DNA from: Naasia sp. SYSU D00057
Lineage (GTDB): Bacteria > Actinomycetota > Actinomycetes > Actinomycetales > Microbacteriaceae
Assembly: GCF_017916505.1 (NCBI RefSeq)
Contig: NZ_JAFMSZ010000001.1
Span: 1,240,001 to 1,304,000 of the forward strand
DNA length: 64,000 nucleotides
Direction: 5' to 3'
Shown here: positions 17,688 to 26,197 of the stretch, piece after piece
Layout of the letters: each line of letters starts with the position of its first letter
Position numbering within the stretch: position 1 is the first letter of the stretch
Position numbers and translations under genes: made by a program
The notes under the pieces: model-generated
What the model was told of the DNA's origin: nothing
What the model saw: the letters and a program-made list of their open reading frames with translations, nothing else
Databases searched by the model: none

Positions 17688-19124
17688 TCAGATGAGGTAC
17701 TGCGAGAGGCCGCGCTTGACGTAGCGGCCGTCGCCCTTGGCGCCGAGGTACTGGTCACCGTCCACCACGACCTTGCCGCGGGAGATCACCGTGTCGACGT
17801 GGCCGTCGATCTCGTAGCCCTCCCACGCGCTGTAGTCCATGTTCATGTGGTGGGTCTTGTCGACGCCGATGGACGTGTGCCCGTTCGGGTCGTAGATCAC
17901 GATGTCGCCGTCGGCGCCGGGGGCGATCACGCCCTTCCTGCCGTAGAGCCCGAACATGCGGGCCGGGGTGGTGGAGGTGAGCTCGACCCAGCGCTCGAGG
18001 GTCAGCTCCCCCGTCACGACGCCCTGGTACATGAGATCCATCCGGTGCTCGATCGAGCCGATGCCGTTCGGGATCTTGCGGAAGTCGCCGACGCCCAGCT
18101 CCTTCTGCCCCTTCATGCAGAAGGGGCAGTGGTCGGTCGACACCATCTGCAGGTCGTTGGTGCGGAGGGCCTGCCACATCGCGTCCTGGTGGCCCTCGGC
18201 GCGGCTGCGCAGCGGAGTCGAGCAGACCCACTTGGCCCCCTCGAAGGCGCCCCACTCGTCACCGCGGGCGCCCAGCTGCTCCTCGAGGGAGAGGTAGAGG
18301 TACTGCGGACAGGTCTCCCCGTACACGTTCTGCCCGCGGTCGCGCGCCCAGGCGAGCTGCTCCACCGCCTGCTTCGCCGAGACGTGCACCACGTAGAGCG
18401 GCGCACCGGTCACGTTCGCGAGCATGATCGCGCGGTGGGTCGCCTCCTCCTCCATCTGCCAGGCGCGCGCGATGCCGTGGTAGTAAGGATCCGTCTTGCC
18501 CTGGGCGACGAGCTGCTCGGCCAGCACGTCGATGGCCGGGCCGTTCTCCGCGTGCATCATCGTGAGCAGGCCCGTCTCGGCCGACTTCTGCATCGCCCGG
18601 AGGATCTGCGCGTCGTCGCTGTAGAAGACGCCGGGGTAGGCCATGAACAGCTTGAAGCTCGTGACCCCCTCGTCGATGAGGCCGTCCATGGCGGTGAGCG
18701 CGTCGGCGTCGACGCCGCCGATGATCTGGTGGAAGCCGTAGTCGATCGCGCAGTTGCCCGCGGCCTTCTCGTGCCACGCGGCGAGCCCGTCCTGCACCCG
18801 CTCCCCCGTGCGCTGCACGGCGAAGTCGATGATCGTCGTCGTGCCGCCCCACGCGGCCGCCCGCGTGCCCGATTCGAAGGTGTCGGAGGCGGCGGTGCCG
18901 CCGAACGGGAGCTCCATGTGGGTGTGCGCGTCGATGCCGCCGGGGATGACGTACTTCCCGGTCGCGTCGATCACGGTGTCGACGGTGGACGCGAGGTCCG
19001 TGCCGAGCAGAACGCTGCCCGGCGCGAGCACCGCCGCGATGGTCTCGCCGTCGATCAGGACGTCCGCCTGCGTGCGCCCCGTCGAGGTGACCACGGTGCC
19101 GCCGGTGATGAGTGTCGTTGCCAT
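17688..19124 (-). CDS. hydA: Dihydropyrimidinase / D-hydantoinase
   Basis: A 478-residue amidohydrolase that opens dihydrouracil, dihydrothymine or hydantoin rings to N-carbamoyl amino acids. The metal motif GGIDAHTHMELPFGG (about residues 58-72) supplies two His ligands. The carboxylated lysine lies in TSFKLFMAYPG, and further ligands are in MMHAENG, YVVHVSAK and VSTDHCPF. The length and motif order match the dihydropyrimidinase branch. ATG 19124 starts the canonical TTLITGGTVV strand, and the gene follows the C-N hydrolase by 19 nt. Confidence 0.95.
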   Translation of the reverse strand: MATTLITGGTVVTSTGRTQADVLIDGETIAAVLAPGSVLLGTDLASTVDTVIDATGKYVIPGGIDAHTHMELPFGGTAASDTFESGTRAAAWGGTTTIIDFAVQRTGERVQDGLAAWHEKAAGNCAIDYGFHQIIGGVDADALTAMDGLIDEGVTSFKLFMAYPGVFYSDDAQILRAMQKSAETGLLTMMHAENGPAIDVLAEQLVAQGKTDPYYHGIARAWQMEEEATHRAIMLANVTGAPLYVVHVSAKQAVEQLAWARDRGQNVYGETCPQYLYLSLEEQLGARGDEWGAFEGAKWVCSTPLRSRAEGHQDAMWQALRTNDLQMVSTDHCPFCMKGQKELGVGDFRKIPNGIGSIEHRMDLMYQGVVTGELTLERWVELTSTTPARMFGLYGRKGVIAPGADGDIVIYDPNGHTSIGVDKTHHMNMDYSAWEGYEIDGHVDTVISRGKVVVDGDQYLGAKGDGRYVKRGLSQYLI

Positions 19125-19143
19125 GTTCTGTTTTCCCGTCGGC

Positions 19144-19992
19144 TCAGGGGGCGGTGATGGCGGCGTAGGAGTCGGGGCGGCGGTCCCGGTAGAACTGCCA
19201 CTGATTGCGGACCTCGCGGATCATGTCGAGGTCGAGGTCGCGGATGACGATCTCCTCGTGCTCGCTGCTGCCCAGCTCGCCGATGTGGTTGCCGCGCGGG
19301 TCGACGAACTGGCTGGAGCCGTAGAAGGTGACCGCGGCCTCGCCGTACTCGTTGTCCTCGCGCCCGACCCGGTTCGGAGCCGCGACGAAGTAGCCGTTCG
19401 CCGCTGCCGCCGCGGGCTGCTCGATCTCCCACAGCCGGTTGGACAGGCCCGGCTTGGTCGCGTTCGGGTTGAACACGATCTGCGCGCCGTTCAGCCCGAG
19501 CTCCCGCCAGCCCTCCGGGAAGTGCCGGTCGTAGCAGATGTACACGCCGATCGGCCCGACGGCGGTCTTGAACACCGGATAGCCGAGGTTGCCGGGACGG
19601 AAGTAGAACTTCTCCCAGAACTTTTCGAGGTTCGGGATGTGGTGCTTGCGGTACTTGCCGAGGATCGTCCCGTCGCTGTCGACGACCACGGCGGTGTTGT
19701 AGTAGATCCCGGGCTGGTCCTCCTCGTAGATGGGGAGGATCATCACCAGGTTCAGCTCCTTCGCGAGCCTCGCGAAGCGCTGCACGGTCGGCCCGTCCGC
19801 CGGCTCGGCGTAGTCGTAGTACTTGGCGTCCTCGGTGATGCCGAAGTACGGCCCGTAGAAGAGCTCCTGGAAGCAGATGATCTGCGCGCCCTGCTCCGCC
19901 GCCCGCCGCGCGAAGTCCTCGTGCTTCGCGATCATCGACTCCTTGTCGCCGGTCCAGGTGGTTTGGGTGATCGCGGCTCGGACGACGGTCAT
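19144..19992 (-). CDS. Nitrilase-superfamily amidohydrolase, beta-ureidopropionase candidate
   Basis: A 282-residue carbon-nitrogen hydrolase with the Glu-Lys-Cys triad: E43 in CFQELFYGPYF, Lys in GKYRKHHIPN and Cys in YICYDRHFPEG. The sequence style matches N-carbamoyl-beta-alanine or N-carbamoyl-amino-acid hydrolases, which release ammonia and CO2. Next to a dihydropyrimidinase and an aminotransferase it forms the second step of reductive pyrimidine breakdown. ATG 19992 is preceded by AGAGGAACTC, a good ribosome site. It is the first gene of the operon. Confidence 0.93.
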   Translation of the reverse strand: MTVVRAAITQTTWTGDKESMIAKHEDFARRAAEQGAQIICFQELFYGPYFGITEDAKYYDYAEPADGPTVQRFARLAKELNLVMILPIYEEDQPGIYYNTAVVVDSDGTILGKYRKHHIPNLEKFWEKFYFRPGNLGYPVFKTAVGPIGVYICYDRHFPEGWRELGLNGAQIVFNPNATKPGLSNRLWEIEQPAAAAANGYFVAAPNRVGREDNEYGEAAVTFYGSSQFVDPRGNHIGELGSSEHEEIVIRDLDLDMIREVRNQWQFYRDRRPDSYAAITAP

Positions 19993-20308
19993 GAGTTCCT
20001 CTCGGTCGACGCTGACCCGAATCGGCGTGCGAAGCGGGCCGATTGCTACATTGCGGTGCCGAGATTTCCCGGTTGTTTCACCGCGTGACGGGAGCGTAAA
20101 ACCTCGGGGCGCGGCGCCGCCAGCATTGCCCACCGAATCGTGATGCGACCGGCGCCGGGCGGCTTCCCTCCGAGCGGCAGCGGGGCCCGGAGTAGGCTGG
20201 AAGGGACCCCCGGGCCTGCTCTGGTCCGGTGCGTCGGTTCGGGCTGTGAGCCGGCTGGTCTCCCGCGGCGCACCGCCGCGCCTCGACCGCGCCTTCCAGG
20301 AGTTCCCC
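19993..20308. promoter_or_regulatory. Divergent regulatory region between catabolic operon and F420-0 importer
   Basis: This 316-bp gap has no credible gene. On the plus strand TAGGCT (20193-20198) is a candidate -10 for the importer genes, giving a leader of about 100 nt. On the minus strand an AT-richer patch around 20041-20100 (including TGTAGCAAT) is the likely promoter of the catabolic operon, with a partial palindrome around CCGAGATTTCCCGG as a possible operator. No known riboswitch was recognised. Confidence 0.4.
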
Positions 20309-21301
20309 GTGCCCTTCCGCCGTTCCGTCCTGCTCGCCCTGCCCGTCGCGTCCGCGGCGCTGCTCGCCGGCTGCGCCTCCGGGCCCGCCGCCGGCTCGCC
20401 GACCCCGTCCGCCTCCGCGGCGGCGGAGACCGTGACCGTCGACAACTGCGGCACCGAGGTCGCCTTCGAGGCGGCCCCCGAGCGGGTCGTCACGATCAAG
20501 TCCACCTCGACCGAGATGCTGCTCGCGCTCGGCGTCGGCGACCGGATCGTCGGCACCGCCTTCCAGGACGGCCCCCTGCCCGACGACCTCGCGGACGACG
20601 GCGCCGGCCTGACGTCGATCGCCGACAAGTTGCCCTCCGAGGAGGCGGTGCTCGGCCTCGAGCCGGACCTCGTGTACGCCGGGTGGGAGTCGGCGTTCGC
20701 GGCCGACGCCGCAGGCGAGCGGGACGAGCTCGCGAGCCTCGGAGTCGCCTCCTACGTGTCCCCGGCCGCCTGCAAGGAGCCCGGCTACCAGCCCGAGAAG
20801 CTGACCTGGGACGACGTGTTCGCCGAGATCACCGAGGTGGGCGACATCTTCCGCGTCCCGGATGCGGCCGCCGAGCTGGTCGACGAGCAGGAGGCCGAGG
20901 TGGCGGCGATCGAGCCCGACGACCGCGGCCTCACCGCGCTCTGGTACTCCTCGGGCACCGAGACCCCCTACGTGGGCGCCGGCATCGGCAATCCGCAGCT
21001 CCTCCTCGACACGATCGGCCTCGACAACATCGCGGGTGACGTCGAGGACACGTGGACCTCGATCGGCTGGGAGTCGGTCGTGGCGGCCGACCCGGACGTC
21101 ATCGTCCTCGTCGACGCCTCGTGGAACTCGGCGCAGAAGAAGAGGGACCTGCTCGCCGCCGACCCCGCCCTCAGCGGGCTGACCGCGGTGCAGAACGAGC
21201 GCTACCTCGTCGTGCCGTTCGCGGCGAGCGAGGCGGGCGTCCGCAGCGCGGACGCGGCCGCGGACCTCGCCGCTCAGCTCGCCGAGCTCGACCTGCCCTG
21301 A
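20309..21301 (+). CDS. Substrate-binding lipoprotein of a putative F420-0 ABC importer
   Basis: A 330-residue lipoprotein: signal peptide with lipobox LLAGC, then a siderophore/cobalamin-type (BtuF-like) binding fold beginning VTVDNCGTEVAFEAAPERVVTI. With the next two genes it forms a three-gene importer cassette. The family resembles one proposed (TIGR03868-type) to bind F420-0 in actinobacteria that keep cofE but lack the rest of F420 synthesis; that proposal was based on genome context. Here cofE and fgd lie 3-6 kb away, which supports it. GTG 20309 was chosen because AGGAG (20298-20302) precedes it at 6 nt and it begins a proper signal peptide. Iron-siderophore uptake is the alternative. 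Confidence 0.85.
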   Translation: MPFRRSVLLALPVASAALLAGCASGPAAGSPTPSASAAAETVTVDNCGTEVAFEAAPERVVTIKSTSTEMLLALGVGDRIVGTAFQDGPLPDDLADDGAGLTSIADKLPSEEAVLGLEPDLVYAGWESAFAADAAGERDELASLGVASYVSPAACKEPGYQPEKLTWDDVFAEITEVGDIFRVPDAAAELVDEQEAEVAAIEPDDRGLTALWYSSGTETPYVGAGIGNPQLLLDTIGLDNIAGDVEDTWTSIGWESVVAADPDVIVLVDASWNSAQKKRDLLAADPALSGLTAVQNERYLVVPFAASEAGVRSADAAADLAAQLAELDLP

Positions 21302-21372
21302 CGGAACTCCCGGACCGCCGTCCGCCGCCCCTCGACATCCGAATCCCTCCGCCGCCCCTCGAGTGACAAATT

Positions 21373-22461
21373 ATGAGGTTCTCCGCCGTGACCGCCCCCG
21401 ATCGCACCGTTCCGGTGGCGCGGGGCGCGTTCCTCCTTGATTCGTTGCGCGCGTCCCACCTCACGGCGGTCGGAGCGGGGACGCTGCTCGCCGCGCTCCT
21501 CGTCGTCTCGGTCGCGGTCGCGGTGACGCTCGGCCCGGCCGACATCCGCGTCGGCGACGTGTGGCGGTCGATCGCCTCCCACCTCGGCCTCGGGGTGTCG
21601 CCGCTCAGCGCGCTCCGCGACGGCATCGTCTGGGAGCTGCGCCTCCCCCGCGTGCTCACGGCCGCTGCGGTCGGCGCGGGCCTCGCACTGAGCGGCGCCG
21701 TCATGCAGGCGCTCACCCGCAACGCGCTCGCCGACCCGTACCTCCTCGGGCTGTCCTCCGGCGCGTCCCTCGGCGCGGTCGCGGTCGTCCTGCTCGGCCT
21801 CGGCGTGCTCCTCCCGGTCGCGGCCTTCGCGGGCGCGATGGCGGCGCTCCTCGCCACGCTCGCCCTCGCCCGCGCGGCCGGCGCCCTGACCCCGGCCCGC
21901 ACGGTGCTCGCCGGAGTCGCCGTGTCGTCGCTCGCAGGCGCGGTGACGAGTCTCGTCATCTTCTGGACCGCGACCGGCGACTCCTACCGCGAGATCCTCG
22001 GCTGGCTGCTCGGCTCCCTCGCGGGCGCCCGGTGGCCGGCGGTCGCGATCGCGGCGGGTGCGGTGCTCGTCGTCGGCATCCCGCTCGTGCTCGTCGCGCG
22101 CCTGCTCGACGCCTTCGCCTTCGGCGACACGTCGGCCGCCGCCCTCGGCGTGCCCGTCGAGGCGGTCCGCTGGACGCTCCTCGGCGCGACCGCGCTGCTC
22201 ACCGGCGCGCTCGTCTCCGTGAGCGGCTCGATCGGCTTCGTCGGGCTCGTGCTGCCGCACGCGATCCGGCTGCTCACCGGCCCCGGGCACCGCCGGCTGC
22301 TGCCGCTCTCGGCCCTCGCCGGCGCCGTCTTCCTCGTCTGGGCGGACACGGCAGCGCGGACCCTGTTCGATCCCCGCGAGCTGCCGGTCGGCGTGGTCAC
22401 CGCCATCCTCGGGGCCCCGGTCTTCGCCCTGCTGCTCGTCCGCCGCCGGAGCCGGTCGTGA
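21373..22461 (+). CDS. Permease of a putative F420-0 ABC importer
   Basis: A 362-residue FecCD/BtuC-type permease with about ten hydrophobic segments. Family landmarks are WELRLPRVLTAAAVGAGLALSGAVMQALTRNALADPYLLG cut across about residues 90-130 and GFVGLVLPHAIRL near the C-terminal third. It partners the lipoprotein upstream and the ATPase downstream (GTGA overlap). The ATG at 21373 lacks a clear ribosome site; a GTG five codons in is an alternative. Two copies of CCGCCGCCCCTCGA (21322-21335, 21349-21362) lie just upstream. Confidence 0.88.
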   Translation: MRFSAVTAPDRTVPVARGAFLLDSLRASHLTAVGAGTLLAALLVVSVAVAVTLGPADIRVGDVWRSIASHLGLGVSPLSALRDGIVWELRLPRVLTAAAVGAGLALSGAVMQALTRNALADPYLLGLSSGASLGAVAVVLLGLGVLLPVAAFAGAMAALLATLALARAAGALTPARTVLAGVAVSSLAGAVTSLVIFWTATGDSYREILGWLLGSLAGARWPAVAIAAGAVLVVGIPLVLVARLLDAFAFGDTSAAALGVPVEAVRWTLLGATALLTGALVSVSGSIGFVGLVLPHAIRLLTGPGHRRLLPLSALAGAVFLVWADTAARTLFDPRELPVGVVTAILGAPVFALLLVRRRSRS

Positions 22462-23240
22462 CCGCCCTCCGCGCCGACCGCGTCCGCGCGAGCGCGGGCG
22501 GCCGCCTCGTCGTGGACGGCGTCGACGTCACGGCAGCTCCCGGCACCGTCACGGCTGTGATCGGGCCGAACGGCGCGGGCAAGTCGACCCTGCTGCGCAC
22601 GCTCGCCGCCGTCGACCGGCCCGACGACGGCACCGTCCGCTACGGCGCCGACGACGCGTTCGCGCTCCGCCGCCGCGAGCGGGCGCGCCTCGCCGCGCTC
22701 GTCGAGCAGGACGCGACCACGGAGCTCGACCTCACGGTCGCCGACACGGTCGCCCTCGGCCGCCTGCCGCACGAGGGATTGTGGGGAGGCGATGCCGCCG
22801 AGCGGTCCGGCATCGTCGGCGCGAGCCTCCAGGCGGTCGGAATGACCGCGTTCGCCGATCGCCGCGTGACGACCCTCTCCGGCGGCGAACGGCAGCGCGT
22901 CCTGCTCGCGAAGGCCCTCGCTCAACGCACTCCGCTGCTGCTCCTCGACGAGCCGACCAATCATCTCGACATCGCGGCGCAGTTGACCACCCTGGGCCTC
23001 CTGCGCCGCCTCGCCGCCGCCGGCACGACGATCGTCGCGGCCCTGCACGACCTGGGGCTCGCGATCGCCTACGCGGACGCGGTCGTCGTGCTCGCGGCGG
23101 GCCGCGTCGTCGCGGCCGGCCCGACCCGGGAGACGCTCACCCCGGCCCTGCTCCGCGCGGTCTACGGCGTCGACGCGGTGCTGCTCGAGCATCCGGGCAC
23201 CGGCCGGCCGGTGCTCGCGCTCGACCTGCCGGGCGACTAG
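22458..23240 (+). CDS. ATPase of a putative F420-0 ABC importer
   Basis: A 260-residue ABC ATPase of the FecE/BtuD type: Walker A GPNGAGKST, Q-loop VEQDATTELDLTV, signature LSGGERQR, Walker B LLLLDEPTNHLD and switch His in AALHDLGLAIAYAD. GTG 22458 overlaps the permease stop. Its TAG stop shares the tetranucleotide CTAG with the stop of the convergent P450 gene, so the two genes overlap by 4 bp. Confidence 0.93.
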   Translation: MTALRADRVRASAGGRLVVDGVDVTAAPGTVTAVIGPNGAGKSTLLRTLAAVDRPDDGTVRYGADDAFALRRRERARLAALVEQDATTELDLTVADTVALGRLPHEGLWGGDAAERSGIVGASLQAVGMTAFADRRVTTLSGGERQRVLLAKALAQRTPLLLLDEPTNHLDIAAQLTTLGLLRRLAAAGTTIVAALHDLGLAIAYADAVVVLAAGRVVAAGPTRETLTPALLRAVYGVDAVLLEHPGTGRPVLALDLPGD

Positions 23241-24463
23241 GCGAACCGGAGGCGCAGCCCGCTGCGGATCTTGGCGGGCATCTCGCTCCACGTCACCCGG
23301 AGGTCCTGCCCCGGCTCCGCCTGCCAGGACGCCCGCGCGAGCACGCGGACGCCCGCGGCGATGATCGCGTTCGTCGCCGACTCCCCCGGGCAGCGGTGAT
23401 CCTCGAGGTAGTCGCCGCCTCCTTGGGCCACGATGTGGCGCGGGTCGGCGGTGAGGAACCGGTCCGGGTCGAACCGGTCGGGATCCGGCCAGAGCCTCGC
23501 ATCGTGGTTCGTGCCGTAGAGGTCGAGCATCACCCAGTCGCCCTCCGCGAAGTCGGCCTCCCGCCAGGAGAACGGGCGGCGCACCCGGCCGGCGATGATC
23601 GGGAAGAAGGGGGTGCGCCGGCGCACCTCGTGGGCGAAGCGGGCGGCCGCAGCCGGGTCCTCCGCGACGGTGTCCCGATGCACGGGGCGCTCGGACAGGG
23701 CGAGGGCCGCGAACTCCACGAGGCGCACCACGGCGACCGTCGGCCGGAGCAGGTTGAGCAGCTCGATCGCGGCGACGTCCTCGGGCAGCGGCAGGCCGTC
23801 GTCCCCCGTCCAGCGGGCGAGCGCCTCGAGAGGAGATCCCGCGGGCGGCACGACGCGGCCGTCGCGCACGGCGACGATCAGGCGGGTCGCCCACCGCTCG
23901 GTGCGGTGCCGGCCCAGCCGGGCCGCCCAGTTGAGGGGCCCGAAGGTGCCCGCGCGCTCCACCATGGCGGCGAGTTCACCGGTCCGCGCGTGGAACTCCT
24001 TCTCGGGGATGTCGGGGATGCCCGCCCAGCGGAACGCGGTGCGCGCGAGGATCGGGCCGAGCTCGTCGTGCAGGACGACCGGGTCCCCGCCCCGCCACCG
24101 CGCGATCGCGGCCTCCAGCTCGACGGCGAACAGGTCCGCCATCCGCTCGTCGCCGCCGGCCGTGAGCAGCGCGAGGAAGCCGCCCTTGCGGTGCCGGTGC
24201 GAGTCGTCCTCGAGGGTCTGGACGCTGCCGACGTCCTGCAGCAGGTGGAGGACGGACGGCGGCATCGCGCCGGCCCGGTCGAACCGGCCGCCCTCGTAGA
24301 ACAGGCGGGCGGCCTCGGCGCCGCGGATGCAGACGACCGGCCGCCCCATGAGGCGGGTGCGGAACGCGTCCGAGCCGATGCGGTCGCACGTGCTGCTGAT
24401 GTAGCGGTAGCCGTCGGCGACGAACGGGACGGAGCTGTCGGGTGTGGCGAGCGTGGGGATCAT
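23237..24463 (-). CDS. CYP152-type cytochrome P450 peroxygenase (fatty-acid hydroxylase/decarboxylase)
   Basis: A 408-residue P450. The haem-ligand loop is QGGGDYLEDHRCPGE (Cys about residue 358), the style of CYP152 enzymes. The I-helix has LLNLLRPTVAVV with an Arg-Pro pair at about R240-P241 in place of the usual acid-Thr pair. In P450-BS-beta and OleT the matching R-P (R242-P243) binds the fatty-acid carboxylate and allows direct use of hydrogen peroxide. The protein should therefore hydroxylate or decarboxylate fatty acids without a redox partner. ATG 24463 is preceded by GAGGAGGT. It lies downstream of fgd on the same strand, separated by the ORFan insertion. Confidence 0.92.
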   Translation of the reverse strand: MIPTLATPDSSVPFVADGYRYISSTCDRIGSDAFRTRLMGRPVVCIRGAEAARLFYEGGRFDRAGAMPPSVLHLLQDVGSVQTLEDDSHRHRKGGFLALLTAGGDERMADLFAVELEAAIARWRGGDPVVLHDELGPILARTAFRWAGIPDIPEKEFHARTGELAAMVERAGTFGPLNWAARLGRHRTERWATRLIVAVRDGRVVPPAGSPLEALARWTGDDGLPLPEDVAAIELLNLLRPTVAVVRLVEFAALALSERPVHRDTVAEDPAAAARFAHEVRRRTPFFPIIAGRVRRPFSWREADFAEGDWVMLDLYGTNHDARLWPDPDRFDPDRFLTADPRHIVAQGGGDYLEDHRCPGESATNAIIAAGVRVLARASWQAEPGQDLRVTWSEMPAKIRSGLRLRFA

Positions 24464-24512
24464 CGCACCTCCTCGTCCAGCGTACGGACGCGAGGCTCCC
24501 GCGGCGCGGGCT

Positions 24513-24551
24513 TGCGGCGTCCGTCCAGGCGCCGCACACCCGCGTCCGGCG
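24513..24551. repeat. Direct repeat, left copy flanking the ORFan
   Basis: The first 32 bases (24513-24544) are identical to 25109-25140, and the match continues with one mismatch to 24551. It contains the hairpin TGCGGCG (24513-24519) with CGCCGCA (24530-24536). Confidence 0.9.
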
Positions 24552-24586
24552 GATCTGCAATCGTTGAGGGAAGGCTCCGGCTGCAG

Positions 24587-24592
24587 TACCGT
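24587..24592 (+). promoter_or_regulatory. -10 box TACCGT, leaderless start of the ORFan
   Basis: TACCGT is followed by 6 nt and ATG 24599, with no Shine-Dalgarno sequence in between. Confidence 0.5.
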
Positions 24593-24598
24593 CCGCAC

Positions 24599-25099
24599 AT
24601 GCATCAGCTCGGCGTGGAGCTTCCGACTATTGCCGCCGGTGGCCAGGCGGCGGAGGCGTCGTGGCTCAGTTCCGCAATCGCGGGACTGATCGGCGTCCTG
24701 GTCGGCGCGCTCCTCGCCTTCGTCACGAGCATCTACTTGGCTAACAGGGCCGAGAGAGCAGAGGCCCGCAGCATCATCTATTACGACCTGATTCACGACG
24801 TCTTCGACGAACTCTGGGAGCTCGCGGGTCAGGCGAGGATCGGTCGCTCGTTGTCCCGTAACCGCATATCGAATGCAATAACGATCACCCGCCGAATCGA
24901 GATGCGGTCGAGGGCCCTGCGTAAACGTCGGTATCAGCGACTTGCCCGCCAAGTCCACGGCAACCTTGCGGATCTTCAGCAGACGTATCAGGGCGGTCCC
25001 CTCACCGGCTCGCAGCGCAAGGCGATCCTCATGTCCGCGCGTTCACTCGATCGCCTGAATGCGGAGCTCGGTCGAGAGTTGGCCCGCTACTTCCCTTGA
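24599..25099 (+). CDS. ORFan: small single-pass membrane protein, lower GC than surroundings
   Basis: A 166-residue protein of unknown function. After about 25 residues there is one strong membrane segment (SSAIAGLIGVLVGALLAFVT), then a charged helical region rich in Arg and Glu (NRAERAEARSIIYYDLIHDVF and many Arg). No family was recognised. Its codon use includes TAT, AAT, ATA, GTA and TTG, unlike neighbouring genes, and its GC is visibly lower. It is transcribed against the flanking fgd and P450 genes and is bounded by a 32-bp direct repeat, which points to acquisition as a cassette. It may be an accessory membrane or defence-type protein; nothing proves that. Confidence 0.75.
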   Translation: MHQLGVELPTIAAGGQAAEASWLSSAIAGLIGVLVGALLAFVTSIYLANRAERAEARSIIYYDLIHDVFDELWELAGQARIGRSLSRNRISNAITITRRIEMRSRALRKRRYQRLARQVHGNLADLQQTYQGGPLTGSQRKAILMSARSLDRLNAELGRELARYFP

Positions 25100-25108
25100 C
25101 CAGGGAAC

Positions 25109-25147
25109 TGCGGCGTCCGTCCAGGCGCCGCACACCCGCGCCCGGCG
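25109..25147. repeat. Direct repeat, right copy flanking the ORFan
   Basis: Second copy of the repeat at 24513-24551, 596 bp away. The same hairpin is formed by TGCGGCG (25109-25115) and CGCCGCA (25126-25132). Confidence 0.9.
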
Positions 25148-25151
25148 CGGG
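25135..25151 (-). terminator. Hairpin after fgd
   Basis: CCCGCGC (25135-25141) and GCGCGGG (25145-25151) form a 7-bp GC stem with a 3-nt loop directly after the fgd stop codon. There is no U-run. Confidence 0.5.
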
Positions 25152-26174
25152 TCAGGCCATCGCGCGGAGGCGCGGCGCGAGGTCGCGCTCGAAGAGCTCC
25201 AGGAAGCGGCGCTGGTCGTCGCCGGGGCCGTGGAAGACGAGGTGGTTGAACCCCCAGCGGATGTACTGGCCGATCTTGTCCGCCACCTCGTCGGGATCGG
25301 AGCCGACGATCCAGCGCGACGCGATCTGCTCGATGGGCAGGGCATCGGCGGCCCGCTCCATCTCGACCGGGTCGTGGATGGACGACTTCTGCTCGGCGGA
25401 CAGTGACAGCGGGGACCAGAAGCGGGTGTTCTGGAGCGCGGCGTCCGCGTCGGTGTCGTAGCTGAGCTTGATCTCGATCATCCGGTCGATCTGCTCGGGA
25501 TCGCGGCCGGCCGCCGCGGCGCCCTCGGCGACGGCGGGCAGCAGCTTCTCGGTGTACAGCTCGGCACCCTTGCCGGAGGTGCAGATGAAGCCGTCGCCGC
25601 TGCGCCCCGCGTACTTCGCGACGACGGGCCCGCCGGCGGCGATGTAGACGGGGACGCCGCCCTCGGGGCGGTCGTAGATGCTCGCGTCGTGGGTGCTGTA
25701 GTACTCGCCCGCGAAGTTGACGCGCTCGCCGGCCCACAGCTCGCGGATGAGCCGGACCGACTCGCGCAGGCGGGCGAAGCGCTCCTTGAACTCCGGCCAG
25801 TCCTGCTCCCCGGCGCCGCGGAAGCCGGTCGCGATCTCGTTGAGCGCCTCGCCGGTGCCGACGCCGAGCATCACGCGGCCCGGGTAGAGCATCCCGAGGG
25901 TCGCGAAGGCCTGCGCGATGACGGCCGGGTTGTACCGGAACGTCGGCGTGAGCACCGAGGTGCCGAGCTGGATGGTGGACGTGCGCTCGCCCACCGCGGT
26001 GAGCCACGCCAGCGCGAAGGGGGCGTGCCCGCCCGTGTGCCGCCAGGGCTGGAAGTGGTCGCTGACGGTCGCGCTCTCGAAGCCGTGCTGCTCGGCGGCG
26101 ACCGCGAATTCGACGAGGTCGCGGGGGCCGAACTGCTCAGCGGAGGCCTTGTAGCCGAGCTTGAGGGGGAGCAT
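25152..26174 (-). CDS. fgd: F420-dependent glucose-6-phosphate dehydrogenase
   Basis: Oxidises glucose 6-phosphate to 6-phosphogluconolactone while reducing F420 to F420H2. The 340-residue protein begins [12 protein letters not shown] and carries [17 protein letters not shown], aligning closely with mycobacterial FGD1. The known active-site residues fall at the same numbers: H40, W44 and E109 ([10 protein letters not shown]), with the phosphate-binding Lys of [15 protein letters not shown] also present. A short insertion ([13 protein letters not shown]) is the main difference. ATG 26174 is preceded by GGATCCCC. It follows cofE by 23 nt in one operon, so it supplies reduced cofactor to the LLM and PPOX enzymes. 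Confidence 0.95.
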   Translation of the reverse strand: MLPLKLGYKASAEQFGPRDLVEFAVAAEQHGFESATVSDHFQPWRHTGGHAPFALAWLTAVGERTSTIQLGTSVLTPTFRYNPAVIAQAFATLGMLYPGRVMLGVGTGEALNEIATGFRGAGEQDWPEFKERFARLRESVRLIRELWAGERVNFAGEYYSTHDASIYDRPEGGVPVYIAAGGPVVAKYAGRSGDGFICTSGKGAELYTEKLLPAVAEGAAAAGRDPEQIDRMIEIKLSYDTDADAALQNTRFWSPLSLSAEQKSSIHDPVEMERAADALPIEQIASRWIVGSDPDEVADKIGQYIRWGFNHLVFHGPGDDQRRFLELFERDLAPRLRAMA

Positions 26175-26197
26175 GGGGATCCTTTCGGAGGGTCGGG

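Noticed and set aside
19993-20308. Cobalamin or other known riboswitch upstream of the BtuF-like importer
   Set aside because: No conserved aptamer sequence was found, and the candidate -10 leaves only about 100 nt of leader.
20309-23240. Plain siderophore or vitamin B12 importer
   Set aside because: Not fully excluded. The nearby cofE and fgd and the recalled family definition favour F420-0, but binding data would decide.
23237-24958. An N-terminally extended P450 (frame open to 24958)
   Set aside because: The extension runs antisense through the ORFan and the repeat. A strong ribosome site and ATG at 24463 give a normal CYP152 length.
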